Of a stretch of DNA of 64,000 nucleotides, positions 8,959 to 17,026 are shown piece by piece. Both the position numbers and the translations under genes were made by a program. The stretch is from CAYVUV01 sp964455095. Lineage in GTDB: Bacteria; Desulfobacterota; Binatia; HRBIN30; CADEER01. Within the stretch, counting starts at the first letter, position 1. Every line of letters starts with the position of its first letter. The DNA lies in NCBI GenBank assembly GCA_964455095.1, contig CAYVUV010000370.1, forward strand, positions 13,282 to 77,281, read 5' to 3'. The notes beneath the pieces were generated by a model. The model saw only the letters and a list, made by a program, of their open reading frames with translations. It did no database searches and was not told the origin of the DNA.

Positions 8959-9909
8959 CTATTTGCCCGCGAGGGTTGGTTCGCCGCTCGCAGCCGGAGA
9001 AACGGCGCTCGGCGCCTTGCGCCCGTTGCCGTTCGAGTGTCCGTTGGTGGCGGCAACCCGGTCGTCGCTGTCCCACACGATGCTGCGGTAGTCGAAGCGC
9101 GGGTCAGCCAGGTGGTTGAACTTGACCACGTCGAAATAGGGCGAGAGGTCGAAATCGCGCGGCGTGATCAGGGCCGGATCCTGCTGCCGGAAGTGCGCCA
9201 CCGTGGTGCGATGGCCGTCGCGCGCCAGCAGGCGCTGCCACCACAGCGGCGGTGCACCGCTTTCTTCCAGCGTCACCTGCGGCGCCACCGGGTAGCCGAT
9301 CAGATGAAAGGCCTTGGCGATCATGCTCGAACAGATCACCTCGCGCTCCGAGCCGTTGCCGAAGTGCAGGGCGGCGCTGCGCCAGCGCTGCGGCACGATG
9401 CTGACCGGGAAGAAATAGCGCGCCAGATCGAAGATGTGCCGCACGTCGTAGCGGTGACCGAGGTGACTCACGGCATAGGCGATGACGCGCTCGACGTCGT
9501 CGCGGCGCACACCTTTCGGGCGGCAGATGCGGATGTTGTAGTGCTGGTACTTGGCCAGCGGGCTGAACACCACGCCCTCGCCGACCACCGCTTCGATCAG
9601 CATGTGGCGGGCGTCGGCGCCGAACCTGGTGGTCAGCTCGGCAGCGCGCTGGGCATCGCCCTTGAGCAACTCGTCGCCGACGTAGAGGGCCGAGTGCGAC
9701 CACGAGCTCTGCGTCAGGTAACGGATGACCTGGCTGACCCGCTGATCGCCTTCGACCAGCAGCACATCGCCTTTGAGCAGCGTCTTCTTGAGCTTGTCGA
9801 TGTTGTTCGGTACGCGTTGCACGTAGCTCGCCAGCGGTTTGGTGAGCAGGGCGGTGGCGCCGGTGATGATCCGTCGGCGCAGGCCACGTCTCAGACCCAA
9901 GCGACGCAT
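8959..9909 (-). CDS. YiiX/YebB-like NlpC/P60-type cysteine hydrolase
   Basis: The protein is 316 residues. The circularly permuted papain-like (NlpC/P60, LRAT-related) signature is visible: a His in 'SSWSHSALYVGD' (His72) following 'KGDVLLVEGDQRVSQVI', and a Cys in 'REVICSSMIAKAF' (Cys193). A Lys-rich N-terminus precedes it, and the last ~30 residues are low complexity (Asn/Gly/Ala/Ser). Family members act on lipids, peptides or amide bonds; the substrate here cannot be read from sequence. Its ATG (complement of 9907-9909) overlaps the possible mutY ATG on the other strand, leaving no space for two divergent promoters, so one of the two starts is probably downstream. Confidence 0.72.
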   Translation of the reverse strand: MRRLGLRRGLRRRIITGATALLTKPLASYVQRVPNNIDKLKKTLLKGDVLLVEGDQRVSQVIRYLTQSSWSHSALYVGDELLKGDAQRAAELTTRFGADARHMLIEAVVGEGVVFSPLAKYQHYNIRICRPKGVRRDDVERVIAYAVSHLGHRYDVRHIFDLARYFFPVSIVPQRWRSAALHFGNGSEREVICSSMIAKAFHLIGYPVAPQVTLEESGAPPLWWQRLLARDGHRTTVAHFRQQDPALITPRDFDLSPYFDVVKFNHLADPRFDYRSIVWDSDDRVAATNGHSNGNGRKAPSAVSPAASGEPTLAGK

Positions 9910-10642
9910 GAGTCAAGGATACCGGCCCGTTGTGCGTAATGCTCGCGGAAAAATAGCCCTGCGCCTGCCCCCCACCCGGGTGCGCCACCTGCAGCGCCAA
10001 CTGCTCGCCTGGTACCGCCGGCACGCCCGCGACCTGCCGTGGCGGCGGACGCGGGACCCCTACCGCATCCTGGTCTCGGAGGTCATGCTGCAACAGACCC
10101 AGGTCGACCGGGTGGTCAAGTTCTACCGGCCATTTCTGCGCCGCTACCCGACCTTCGCGGCCCTGGCGGCCGCCTCTGAGCCGATGGTGCGTGAATCCTG
10201 GGACGGCCTCGGTTACTACGCCCGCGCTCGCAACCTGCATCGCACCGCCCAACTCGTCGTCGGCGAGCACGGCGGGCGCCTGCCGGACGAGGCAGCCACC
10301 ATCCGCCGTCTGCCCGGCATCGGCCGTTATACGGCGGGCGCGGTGCTCAGCATCGCCTACGGCCAGGACGCCGCCATCCTCGACACCAACGCTGCCCGCG
10401 TGCTGGCGCGGGTCTTCGGCGTGCGCGCCCGCGGCGGCAAGGCGCGGCTACATGGCCGCCTCTGGGAGGTAGCGGAACGGGTAACGCCCGCCGGGCGGGC
10501 CGACCTTTTCAACCAGGCGATCATGGACGTCGGCGCCACCATCTGCCGCCCGCGCAACCCCGAATGCCCGCGCTGCCCGCTGCGCCGCGACTGCGTCTAT
10601 CGGGCGAAGACTCTGCCCGAGAGGAATGCGAAGCACGGATGA
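9908..10642 (+). CDS. mutY: A/G-specific adenine glycosylase MutY (short form)
   Basis: Base-excision repair enzyme removing A mispaired with 8-oxoG or G. Up to 244 residues. It shows the catalytic Glu in 'SEVMLQQTQV' (Glu58), the helix-hairpin-helix 'LPGIGRYTAGA', the catalytic Asp in 'AAILDTNAARV' (Asp159) and the iron-sulfur loop C-x6-C-x2-C-x5-C near the C-terminus. E. coli MutY (~350 residues) also has a C-terminal NUDIX-like 8-oxoG recognition domain, which is missing here; the frame stops shortly after the cluster. The start is uncertain: ATG 9908 overlaps the divergent hydrolase start. GTG 9932 or GTG 9980 would remove an unconserved leader. Confidence 0.88.
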   Translation: MSQGYRPVVRNARGKIALRLPPTRVRHLQRQLLAWYRRHARDLPWRRTRDPYRILVSEVMLQQTQVDRVVKFYRPFLRRYPTFAALAAASEPMVRESWDGLGYYARARNLHRTAQLVVGEHGGRLPDEAATIRRLPGIGRYTAGAVLSIAYGQDAAILDTNAARVLARVFGVRARGGKARLHGRLWEVAERVTPAGRADLFNQAIMDVGATICRPRNPECPRCPLRRDCVYRAKTLPERNAKHG

Positions 10643-10673
10643 ACGCGGATGGGCAGGGGTTTCCGGATCAGGG

Positions 10674-12128
10674 CTAATCGCCGAGTAGCCGCGTGATCAC
10701 CATCGTCGCCGCGGCGACGGCGAAAATCAGGTAGAAGCCGCTCACGCCGACCATGATGGCGGTGCGCAGGGCCGACGGGCGGAAGGGCGGCGGCAGGTAG
10801 CGGCGGTTGATCAGGATCGTCAGCGGCGCGTACACGGCCATGGCGATGCCGCCGAAGAAGCCGGCGCTGAGCAGAAACAGAATCGGTGGGATTGTCTCGT
10901 AGAGATAGGTGAGCAACATGCCGATGGCGATCCACGCCGCGGCGACGCCGCCGTACCAGGTGCTGACATGGGCGCGCCGCGCCCAGCGAAAGTTGGTGTG
11001 CAGGATGTCGGCGCAGCTGCGCGCCACGCCGTCGATCAGCGTCAACTGAGTCGAGAACAGACAGGCCACGCCGACGATGAGAAAGATGTACTTGCCGAAG
11101 GTTCCCCACGTCGATGCGAGGATGGTGGCTTCCTGCCACACCAGCAGCTCCTGCTCGGGCACCATACCGAGCGGATGCAGCACCGCCAGCGCGCCGACGA
11201 TGAACAGCAGGATGGTGAAGCTGTTCAGGAACCAGAAGAAGAACACCTGGTCCATCGTCAGGTGGCGCATCCAGGTGCGCCAGCGGGCGCGGTTCTCCGC
11301 CGTGTCGCGGATGCGAAAGCCGAGGTCGGTCGAGCGCTCCTCGCTGCCGCGCAGCGGGTTGACCACCTTCGGCATCAGCGCGCCCATGCCCCAGCCCTTG
11401 TCGCGGATATAGAAACAGAAGAACAGGTTGGCGGTGCCGCCGGCGCCGGCGAAGACGATCGAGGCGAACAGCTCGTAGCCGGGCATCGCCGGATCTTTGT
11501 ACGGAATGTTGATCATGCCGCGGCCGAGCTCGAGCCAGGTGTCGGCCGTGGTGACCGAAGCGGCGATGCCGATCAGGCCGAGCGTGATGATCACCACCAG
11601 CGCCTCGACCGTGTACTCGATCGATCGGTAGACGGTCTTAGGTCCGAAAAGCACCGCTGCGACGCCGGCAAATGTGATCGCCGTCCACTGCGTCGGCGAG
11701 CCCCAACCGTCCGGACCAACGACCAACACCTTCAGCGCGCCGCCGCAGGTGCGCGCCCAGCCCGGCACGATCCAGCCGACGACGTTGAGGCCGAGGAACA
11801 CCCACGGAAAGACGCGCGACAGCCGGGCATAGCCGGTGTACACGCTCTCGCCGGTGGCCAGCGTGTAGCGGCCGATCTCGAGGTTGAGCCAGAGCTGGAT
11901 GAACACGCCGAGCATCGCGGCCCAGGTCATCGCGGCGCCGTAGCCGGCGGTGAGGCGCGGCCAGACGATCAGCTCGCCGGCGCCGATCGACAAACCGACC
12001 AGCACCGCGCCCGGCCCGACCAGCTCCCAGAAGCTGGTCGGCAGCGCCGGCAGGTCGCCTTCCTTGAAATGGGCGAACTGCAGCCGCACCTGATCCGATG
12101 GCTGACGCGCTGTCGGCTCAGGGCGCAT
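10674..12128 (-). CDS. Nramp-related transporter with non-canonical TM1 motif
   Basis: A 484-residue polytopic membrane protein of about 11-12 helices. The first helix reads 'LVGLSIGAGELIVWPRLTAG', the position of the Nramp TM1 metal-binding motif (canonical DPGN). Here the sequence is 'GLSIGAGE', so Asp and Asn ligands are replaced. TM6 reads 'ASIVFAGAGGTANLFFCFYI' without an obvious Ala-x-x-Met pair. Overall fold and length fit the NRAMP family (APC superfamily), but the substrate may not be Mn2+/Fe2+. Nramp-related proteins with altered ligands are known. It stands alone, with convergent mutY on one side and the divergent LLM oxidoreductase on the other. Confidence 0.75.
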   Translation of the reverse strand: MRPEPTARQPSDQVRLQFAHFKEGDLPALPTSFWELVGPGAVLVGLSIGAGELIVWPRLTAGYGAAMTWAAMLGVFIQLWLNLEIGRYTLATGESVYTGYARLSRVFPWVFLGLNVVGWIVPGWARTCGGALKVLVVGPDGWGSPTQWTAITFAGVAAVLFGPKTVYRSIEYTVEALVVIITLGLIGIAASVTTADTWLELGRGMINIPYKDPAMPGYELFASIVFAGAGGTANLFFCFYIRDKGWGMGALMPKVVNPLRGSEERSTDLGFRIRDTAENRARWRTWMRHLTMDQVFFFWFLNSFTILLFIVGALAVLHPLGMVPEQELLVWQEATILASTWGTFGKYIFLIVGVACLFSTQLTLIDGVARSCADILHTNFRWARRAHVSTWYGGVAAAWIAIGMLLTYLYETIPPILFLLSAGFFGGIAMAVYAPLTILINRRYLPPPFRPSALRTAIMVGVSGFYLIFAVAAATMVITRLLGD

Positions 12129-12320
12129 GGCTCACCAACACTCCTCTGCCAACCTCAAGCGGCACCACGAGCGCCCTCCCGCGCGTCGCCAATACCCGCA
12201 TTGCTCGCCGCGAATCAACCGCGACCTGCCCCCGAACGCCGGCCCGCGCGCGTTGACAACGCCGCGCGGTGGGTCGTAGACGCTACCCATGGCGAAGCGG
12301 CAGACGGTCAGGGAGGCGCT

Positions 12321-13262
12321 GTGGCGGCAGTGAAGTTTGGTCTGTTCTTCCCGCAGGTCGGGTTGAGCTTTGCGGCGATCAAGGAGCGGGCGCAACTGGC
12401 CGATCGGCTCGGATTCGATTCCATCCTGTTCGTCGATCACATGTGGAGCCGCGGCCTGCCCGACGTCGATCACCTCGAGGCGTGGACGGTGATGACGGCG
12501 ACGGCGGTGGTGACCGAGCGCATCCGCGTCGGGGCACTGGTGCTGTGCAACTCGTACCGCAACCCGGCGCTGCTGGCGAAGATGGCCTCCAGTCTCGACG
12601 CGCTCAGCAACGGCCGCGTCGTACTCGGCCTCGGCGCCGGATGGATGGATGAGGAGTACCGCGCCTACGGCTATCCGTTCCCGCGCGTGCGCGCCCGCAT
12701 CGAGCAGCTCGAGGAGGGCATCGAGGTCATCAAGCGCCTGTTCGCCGAACCGCGCGCGACCTTTGAGGGCAAGTACTATCACATCGAGGAAGCCGCCAAT
12801 CTGCCCAAGCCGATCCAGCGCCCGCATCCGCCGATCCTCATCGGCGGGGCAGGGGAGAAGCGCCTGCTGCCGGTCGTGGCGCGCCATGCCGACATCTGGA
12901 ACTGCCCCAACAACCACGCCACGGAGCTGCCGCGCCGTCTCGCCGTGCTGCGCGAGCACTGCCGCGCGATCGGCCGCGATGCGGCCGAGATCGAGGTCTC
13001 GGAGCAATGCATCGTCGTGCTCGGTCGCGACGAGAGCCACTTCAAACGCCAGTGGGACGCCGCGCAGCGCACCATCGGCGCCGTCTTCGACCTCGAGAAG
13101 ACGGCCTACGCCGGCACGCCCGCGCAGGTGGCCGAACAGCTCAGCGCCCGCGTCGCCCAGGGCGTGACGTTCTTCACCTTCCTGCTCAGCGACTTCCACG
13201 CCGCCGAGAGCTTGGAGCTGTTCGCCCAGGCCGTCGTCCCGGCGGTCGCCAGCGCGGGCTGA
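12321..13262 (+). CDS. LLM-class flavin-dependent oxidoreductase
   Basis: A 313-residue luciferase-like monooxygenase fold, of the group often using F420 or FMN. Typical motifs are 'KFGLFFPQVG' at the N-terminus, 'ADRLGFDSILFVDHMW', 'LGLGAGWMDEEYRAYGYPF' and 'PPILIGGAGEKRLLPVVARHAD'. The substrate is not deducible. GTG 12321 is chosen because GGGAGG (12311-12316) lies 4 bases upstream; a second GTG at 12330 is further from it. The frame stays open far upstream without homologous content, so that extension is ignored. It converges with the LysR gene. Confidence 0.85.
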   Translation: MAAVKFGLFFPQVGLSFAAIKERAQLADRLGFDSILFVDHMWSRGLPDVDHLEAWTVMTATAVVTERIRVGALVLCNSYRNPALLAKMASSLDALSNGRVVLGLGAGWMDEEYRAYGYPFPRVRARIEQLEEGIEVIKRLFAEPRATFEGKYYHIEEAANLPKPIQRPHPPILIGGAGEKRLLPVVARHADIWNCPNNHATELPRRLAVLREHCRAIGRDAAEIEVSEQCIVVLGRDESHFKRQWDAAQRTIGAVFDLEKTAYAGTPAQVAEQLSARVAQGVTFFTFLLSDFHAAESLELFAQAVVPAVASAG

Positions 13263-13263
13263 C

Positions 13264-14151
13264 CTACTGGATATCCTCGCGCTTGAGGATGTCGATGAAC
13301 TTCACCGCCGCGGGCGACAGTTGGCGCCCGCGCTTGTGGATGATGCCGAGCGGGCGCAGCAGGGTCTCGTCGGAGAGCCGCACGACCTTCAGCGTGCCGT
13401 GCTCGACCTCGTGTTGGACAGCGGGCAGCGGGACGATGGCCAGGCCCTGGCCGATCTCGACGGCGCGCTTGATGGTCTCGATGTTGTCGTACTCGGCGCT
13501 GTACTGCACGTTGATGTGGTGCGAGCGCAGCATCTGGTCGGTGGCCTTGCGCGTCGCGATGTCGCGCTCGTAGCCGATCAGCATCTCGCCCTCGAGCTTG
13601 GCCACCGGCACGCGCTTGAGGCTGGCGAGCGGGTGATTCGGCGGACAGGCGACGACCAGATGGTCGTCGCGGATCGGCGTTACCACGATCTGCGGGTGGC
13701 GCTGCGGATAGGCGACGATGCCGAGGTCGATCTGGCCGGCGATGACGTTCTCGTAAATCTTGTTGGGCCGCGAGTATTCGACGTGGACGTTGACCTCGGG
13801 GTAGTTGCGCAGGTACTCCTTCATGTACGCCGGCAGCTCGTGCAAGCCGACGCTGTAGACGATCGCTACGCGCAGATGCCCGCCAATCACCTCACAGCTG
13901 TGCTGCAGCTCCGCCTCGACCTCGCGGTAGCGGTCGATGATCTCGCGGCTGGCGTGGTAGAGGATCTCACCCTGCGGCGTCGGCTTGGCCCCGCCGCGGC
14001 TGCGTTCCAGCAACTTGCAGCGGTACTTCGCCTCGAGCGCCCGCAGCTGCTGGCTGACGGCGGACTGAGTGATGAAATTCTGCGAGGCGGCGGTGGAGAA
14101 ACTGCCCGTCTCGACAACGTCGCAAAACACCTTCAGCGTCTCGATATGCAT
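13264..14151 (-). CDS. LysR-family transcriptional regulator
   Basis: A 295-residue LysR-type regulator. The N-terminal winged HTH is 'FCDVVETGSFSTAASQNFIT' followed by 'SAVSQQLRALEAKY', with a long linker helix and a type-2 periplasmic-binding-like effector domain ('HLRVAIVYSVGLHELPAYM' onward). The N-terminus resembles the CysB/CbbR/CysL-like branch more than BenM-like ones, but the effector is unknown. The start is taken at the ATG giving 'MHIETLKVF'. An in-frame ATG at 14163 adds four residues; neither has a clear Shine-Dalgarno. It is convergent with the LLM oxidoreductase (one base between stops) and divergent from the small gene at 14256. Confidence 0.88.
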   Translation of the reverse strand: MHIETLKVFCDVVETGSFSTAASQNFITQSAVSQQLRALEAKYRCKLLERSRGGAKPTPQGEILYHASREIIDRYREVEAELQHSCEVIGGHLRVAIVYSVGLHELPAYMKEYLRNYPEVNVHVEYSRPNKIYENVIAGQIDLGIVAYPQRHPQIVVTPIRDDHLVVACPPNHPLASLKRVPVAKLEGEMLIGYERDIATRKATDQMLRSHHINVQYSAEYDNIETIKRAVEIGQGLAIVPLPAVQHEVEHGTLKVVRLSDETLLRPLGIIHKRGRQLSPAAVKFIDILKREDIQ

Positions 14152-14255
14152 GGCTACGATCATTTCTGCGGGGCAAACGGGGTGATGTCAAGAAGGCCTC
14201 CTAATGCACCTGCTGCTCCAGGCCTGTCCGCCCGGACGCAACCACGCCAGCGCCA

Positions 14256-14576
14256 ATGCCCAAACGCCACCCCAGCACCGGCCGCTCGGTAAAGTCGACC
14301 CGCCTCCTCGACGGCTGGGGCATCGAGCGCACGCTCGCCAGCGGGGCGAAGCTGGCGCTGGTCGGCCTCACTTACGAGCTGGGCGATGGGCGCGTCACGC
14401 GAGTCGCATTCCACCGCGACGACGAGCAGCGGCTCTGCGTCGGCTATGCGGTCGAGCGCGACGGCCACTGGGAGATCGAGGAATCGGAGCCGTTTTCCAC
14501 CCGCGCGCTGGGCTACTACCAGCGCTACATCAGGCGCAAGCGGGCGCGCGTGCCGGACGAAGACGAAGAGGGCTGA
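14256..14576 (+). CDS. Small hypothetical protein
   Basis: A 106-residue protein with a basic N-terminus, a central beta-rich part ('LALVGLTYELGDGRVTRVAF', 'RLCVGYAVERDGHWEI') and a charged helical tail. It reads like a folded soluble protein rather than shadow sequence, with strand-like alternation and few low-complexity runs. No family was recognised. It lies 56 bases before fluC and could be co-transcribed with it. Confidence 0.5.
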   Translation: MPKRHPSTGRSVKSTRLLDGWGIERTLASGAKLALVGLTYELGDGRVTRVAFHRDDEQRLCVGYAVERDGHWEIEESEPFSTRALGYYQRYIRRKRARVPDEDEEG

Positions 14577-14632
14577 GCGCGCAGCGGGCGCCGCGGTTGC
14601 CCGCTGCGGCGCGGCGTCCTACAAGCAGCGCC

Positions 14633-15007
14633 ATGTGGCGCGTGCTGTTGGTCGGGCTCGGCGGGATGGTCGGCTCCGTGGCGCGCTATTTGATCTCCGG
14701 GCGCGTGCAGGTCCTGATCGACTCGGCCTTTCCCCTCGGCACGATGGTGGTCAACGTCGCCGGCAGTTTCGCCCTCGGTCTGATCCTGGCGCTGTCGCTC
14801 GAGCGCGGCATGCTGGGAGTGGACCTGCGCCTGTTGCTCGCCGTCGGGTTCTGCGGCGGCTTCACGACCATGTCGACGTTCAGCTTCGAGGCGCTCTCGC
14901 TGCTGCAGCAGGGGCTGACCGGGTTGGCGCTGGGGTACGTCGCGGCGACGCTCGGCGTGTGTCTGCTCGCCACCTGGTGCGGCATCGCGGCTGGACGCGC
15001 GCTCTGA
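14633..15007 (+). CDS. fluC: Fluoride channel FluC/CrcB
   Basis: A 124-residue, four-helix membrane protein exporting fluoride as a dual-topology dimer. Family motifs: 'GGMVGSVARYLISG' near the N-terminus, 'GTMVVNVAGSFALG' (the Asn-bearing pore helix) and the TM3 break 'GFCGGFTTMSTFSFEA' with the Phe-box phenylalanines. Length is normal. No fluoride riboswitch consensus was recognised upstream. The downstream VOC gene begins 22 bases after the stop with its own strong Shine-Dalgarno, so the two may form an operon. Confidence 0.93.
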   Translation: MWRVLLVGLGGMVGSVARYLISGRVQVLIDSAFPLGTMVVNVAGSFALGLILALSLERGMLGVDLRLLLAVGFCGGFTTMSTFSFEALSLLQQGLTGLALGYVAATLGVCLLATWCGIAAGRAL

Positions 15008-15029
15008 CGACCGAGAAGGAGTCGCATCC

Positions 15030-15380
15030 ATGCAACCGACCCAGCTCCATCACTCGTCGATCCGCGTCGCCGACCTGGCGCGCTCGCGCGCCTTCTACGA
15101 AGGACTGCTCGGGCTCAGCCAGATCGAGCGGCCCAACTTCGGCTTCCCCGGCGTCTGGTACGGCATCGGCACCGGCCAACTGCACCTGATCCAGGGCGAA
15201 GCCAAGCCGATGCCGCTCGATCCGTCCGGACCGCACTTCGCCATCGCCGTCGCCGACCTCGACGAAGCGCGCCGCGAGCTCGCCGCCGCAGGCGCCGAAG
15301 TCCTCGACCCCGGCGGCCTGCAACTCTGGGTGCGCGACCCCGACGGCTACACCGTCGAGCTTACCGCCCCGCCGCGCTGA
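15030..15380 (+). CDS. VOC-superfamily (glyoxalase-like) protein
   Basis: A 116-residue protein of two beta-alpha-beta-beta-beta units: 'LHHSSIRVADLARSRAFYEG' in the first half and 'GPHFAIAVADLDEARREL' plus 'LWVRDPDGYTVEL' in the second. The His and Glu positions match the metal ligands of glyoxalase/dioxygenase VOC enzymes. The exact substrate is unknown. GAAGGAG lies just upstream of the ATG. Confidence 0.85.
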   Translation: MQPTQLHHSSIRVADLARSRAFYEGLLGLSQIERPNFGFPGVWYGIGTGQLHLIQGEAKPMPLDPSGPHFAIAVADLDEARRELAAAGAEVLDPGGLQLWVRDPDGYTVELTAPPR

Positions 15381-15400
15381 GCCGTGACATCGTCTGCTTT

Positions 15401-15434
15401 CTCCCAACGGGAGGGCGAGGCTCCTGCCGAGCCG
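15401..15434. repeat. Short intergenic palindromic repeat ('REGEAPAEP' type)
   Basis: A small hairpin CTCCC-aac-GGGAG is followed by GGCGAGGCTCCTGCCGAGCC. From memory, this unit recurs between genes in many GC-rich genomes and is often mistranslated as REGEAPAEP. It lies between the VOC gene and the methyltransferase. Copy number in this genome cannot be judged from one window. Confidence 0.5.
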
Positions 15435-15475
15435 TGCCCCAATGTGTCGGAAATGTGCGGACCCGAGCAGTACCC

Positions 15476-16099
15476 ATGAGCACCGTCAAGCGCGCCCGGG
15501 CCGTGATCTACGACGCCGCCATCGTCAACCTGACGGCGGGATGGTATCGCGCCGTCCTGCAGCGGCTGCCGCCGGGGTGCCGGCTGCTCGACATCGGTAT
15601 CGGCACCGGCAGCGCGTTGCTGGCCAATGCCGACATGCTGGTCGACAAGCAGCTCCACATCACCGGCGTCGACATCGACGCCGCGTACGTCGAACGCTGC
15701 AACCGCGCGGTGGCGCAGCGCGGCCTCACCGAGCGCGTCACGGCGCGGCTCGAGTCGGTCTACGACCACCGCGGCGGCCCCTACGACGCCGCTTACTTCA
15801 GCGCCAGCTTCATGTTGCTCCCCGACCCACCGCACGCCCTGCGCCATGTGAGCTCGCTGCTGGTCCCCGGCGCGCCGCTGTTCTTCACCCAGACCTTCGA
15901 ACACGAACGCTCGCGCGCCGTCGAGGTCTTCAAGCCGCTGCTGCGCCTGCTCACCACCATCGACTTCGGCCGCGTCACCTACGAAGCCGACTTCCGCAAC
16001 GCCCTCGCTGCCGGCGACGTGGAGCTCGAAGAATTCGCAACCCTGGCCGCTGGCCGCCGCCGATCCGGAGTGCTCGCCGTGGCGCGCGGCCGAGTTTGA
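15476..16099 (+). CDS. Class I SAM-dependent methyltransferase
   Basis: A 207-residue Rossmann-fold methyltransferase. Motif I is 'LLDIGIGTGSALL', the acidic residue after beta-2 lies in 'ITGVDIDAAYVERC', and motif IV-like is 'YDAAYFSASFMLLP'. The substrate (small molecule, lipid or protein) is unknown. The ATG at 15476 gives 'MSTVKRARAVIYD'; an upstream in-frame ATG at 15434 overlaps the repeat and is unlikely. Confidence 0.82.
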   Translation: MSTVKRARAVIYDAAIVNLTAGWYRAVLQRLPPGCRLLDIGIGTGSALLANADMLVDKQLHITGVDIDAAYVERCNRAVAQRGLTERVTARLESVYDHRGGPYDAAYFSASFMLLPDPPHALRHVSSLLVPGAPLFFTQTFEHERSRAVEVFKPLLRLLTTIDFGRVTYEADFRNALAAGDVELEEFATLAAGRRRSGVLAVARGRV

Positions 16100-16123
16100 C
16101 CCACGGATCGCGCTCGCCTGCGA

Positions 16124-17026
16124 TCAGCCGACTCGCATGATGACCAGATGAGCCGAGACCGGGCGAGTGCCGCCGGCGAGCGGGGAGATCGTCAGTGCCA
16201 TCGCGTTGCCGGCGGGATTTCTGATGGTGAGGATGGAGTTGATGACGGTCGTTGACACTATGACCGTGTTCGAAATCTGGCTGGTGCCGGTTGCACGCCC
16301 CGCCACGGTATATGCCAGGTCGGCGCCGTTGAGCGTGAGGATCAGCTGACCCTGATCGAGGACGCTCACCTGGAAGGTCACCAGATAGGTTCCAATCGCC
16401 GCCAGATTGAACGTGCTCGAACCGGTTCGAGTGATCGTTCCCGCGGCCGGGCCGTCCTGTGGAAACGATACGTCGGTTCCAGGCGCGACCATCGCCGCGT
16501 TGTCGGGGGGCATGAGCGCGAAGAAGTCTGCGAACTCGCCGGTCGCGCCGCCTGGACCCGAGGGGCCTGACGGGCCTGACGCGCCGCCTGGACCCGAGGG
16601 GCCTGACGGGCCTGACGCGCCGGGATCGCCTGGCGCACCCGGCCCTCCGGCAGTGCCGGCGGGCCCTGAAGGACCGCTCGGGCCGGCCGGTCCGGCGGGA
16701 AACGCGCTGCACTGTCCCAACAGCCCGGTACCTGCATCGAAGCAGACGGCGTTGTCCTGCGGCGTGCTGGTCGGAAGACGCGGCACCTGGATGTCACCGT
16801 TCGTCCCGTCGATCAGCAAACGAAGCTGTGCCCCGGTGCTGTCGAAGACGGTGAAGTTGCCGCCCGGCGGCGTGCGTGTCTCCACGTCCGCGGCCTGAGA
16901 GGTGCCGGTGAAACCCGCACAGAGAATCGCGCCTGAGATCATCGCCAGGAAGAAGCTCCGTGTCCGGGGCGACCTCTTCATCGTGGGCGTCGCGGTTGCA
17001 CACGTGGCCGGATGACATGCGTTCAT
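16124..17026 (-). CDS. Collagen-like surface protein with BclA-type C-terminal domain
   Basis: The protein is 300 residues. A long basic N-region and hydrophobic signal ('SFFLAMISGAILCAGF', cleavage near TSQA) precede a short domain. About 17 Gly-X-Y triplets follow (residues ~112-163, rich in Gly-Pro-Ser), then a ~135-residue C-terminal region ('STFNLAAIGTYLVTFQVSV') of the C1q/TNF-like jelly-roll type seen in the spore exosporium protein BclA. Role by family: triple-helical extracellular fibre trimerised by the C-terminal head. The ATG overlaps the upstream gene's stop (ATGA) and has GGGAG about 9 bases upstream, so it is co-translated with the sorting-tail protein. Confidence 0.82.
   Translation of the reverse strand: MNACHPATCATATPTMKRSPRTRSFFLAMISGAILCAGFTGTSQAADVETRTPPGGNFTVFDSTGAQLRLLIDGTNGDIQVPRLPTSTPQDNAVCFDAGTGLLGQCSAFPAGPAGPSGPSGPAGTAGGPGAPGDPGASGPSGPSGPGGASGPSGPSGPGGATGEFADFFALMPPDNAAMVAPGTDVSFPQDGPAAGTITRTGSSTFNLAAIGTYLVTFQVSVLDQGQLILTLNGADLAYTVAGRATGTSQISNTVIVSTTVINSILTIRNPAGNAMALTISPLAGGTRPVSAHLVIMRVG
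16545..16616. repeat. Perfect 36-bp tandem duplication in the collagen repeat
   Basis: Two identical 36-bp units (16545-16580 and 16581-16616), each encoding 12 residues of Gly-X-Y sequence. Identity at synonymous positions implies recent duplication and a length that can change by slippage or recombination. Confidence 0.9.

Noticed and set aside
10968..12320. In-frame upstream extension of the LLM oxidoreductase
   Set aside because: It lies antisense to the Nramp-like gene and has no recognisable domain. GTG 12321 has a good ribosome-binding site and begins exactly at the family's N-terminus.
15401..15434. Terminator of the VOC gene
   Set aside because: The hairpin is short and lacks a U-tract; the sequence fits a widespread intergenic repeat better.
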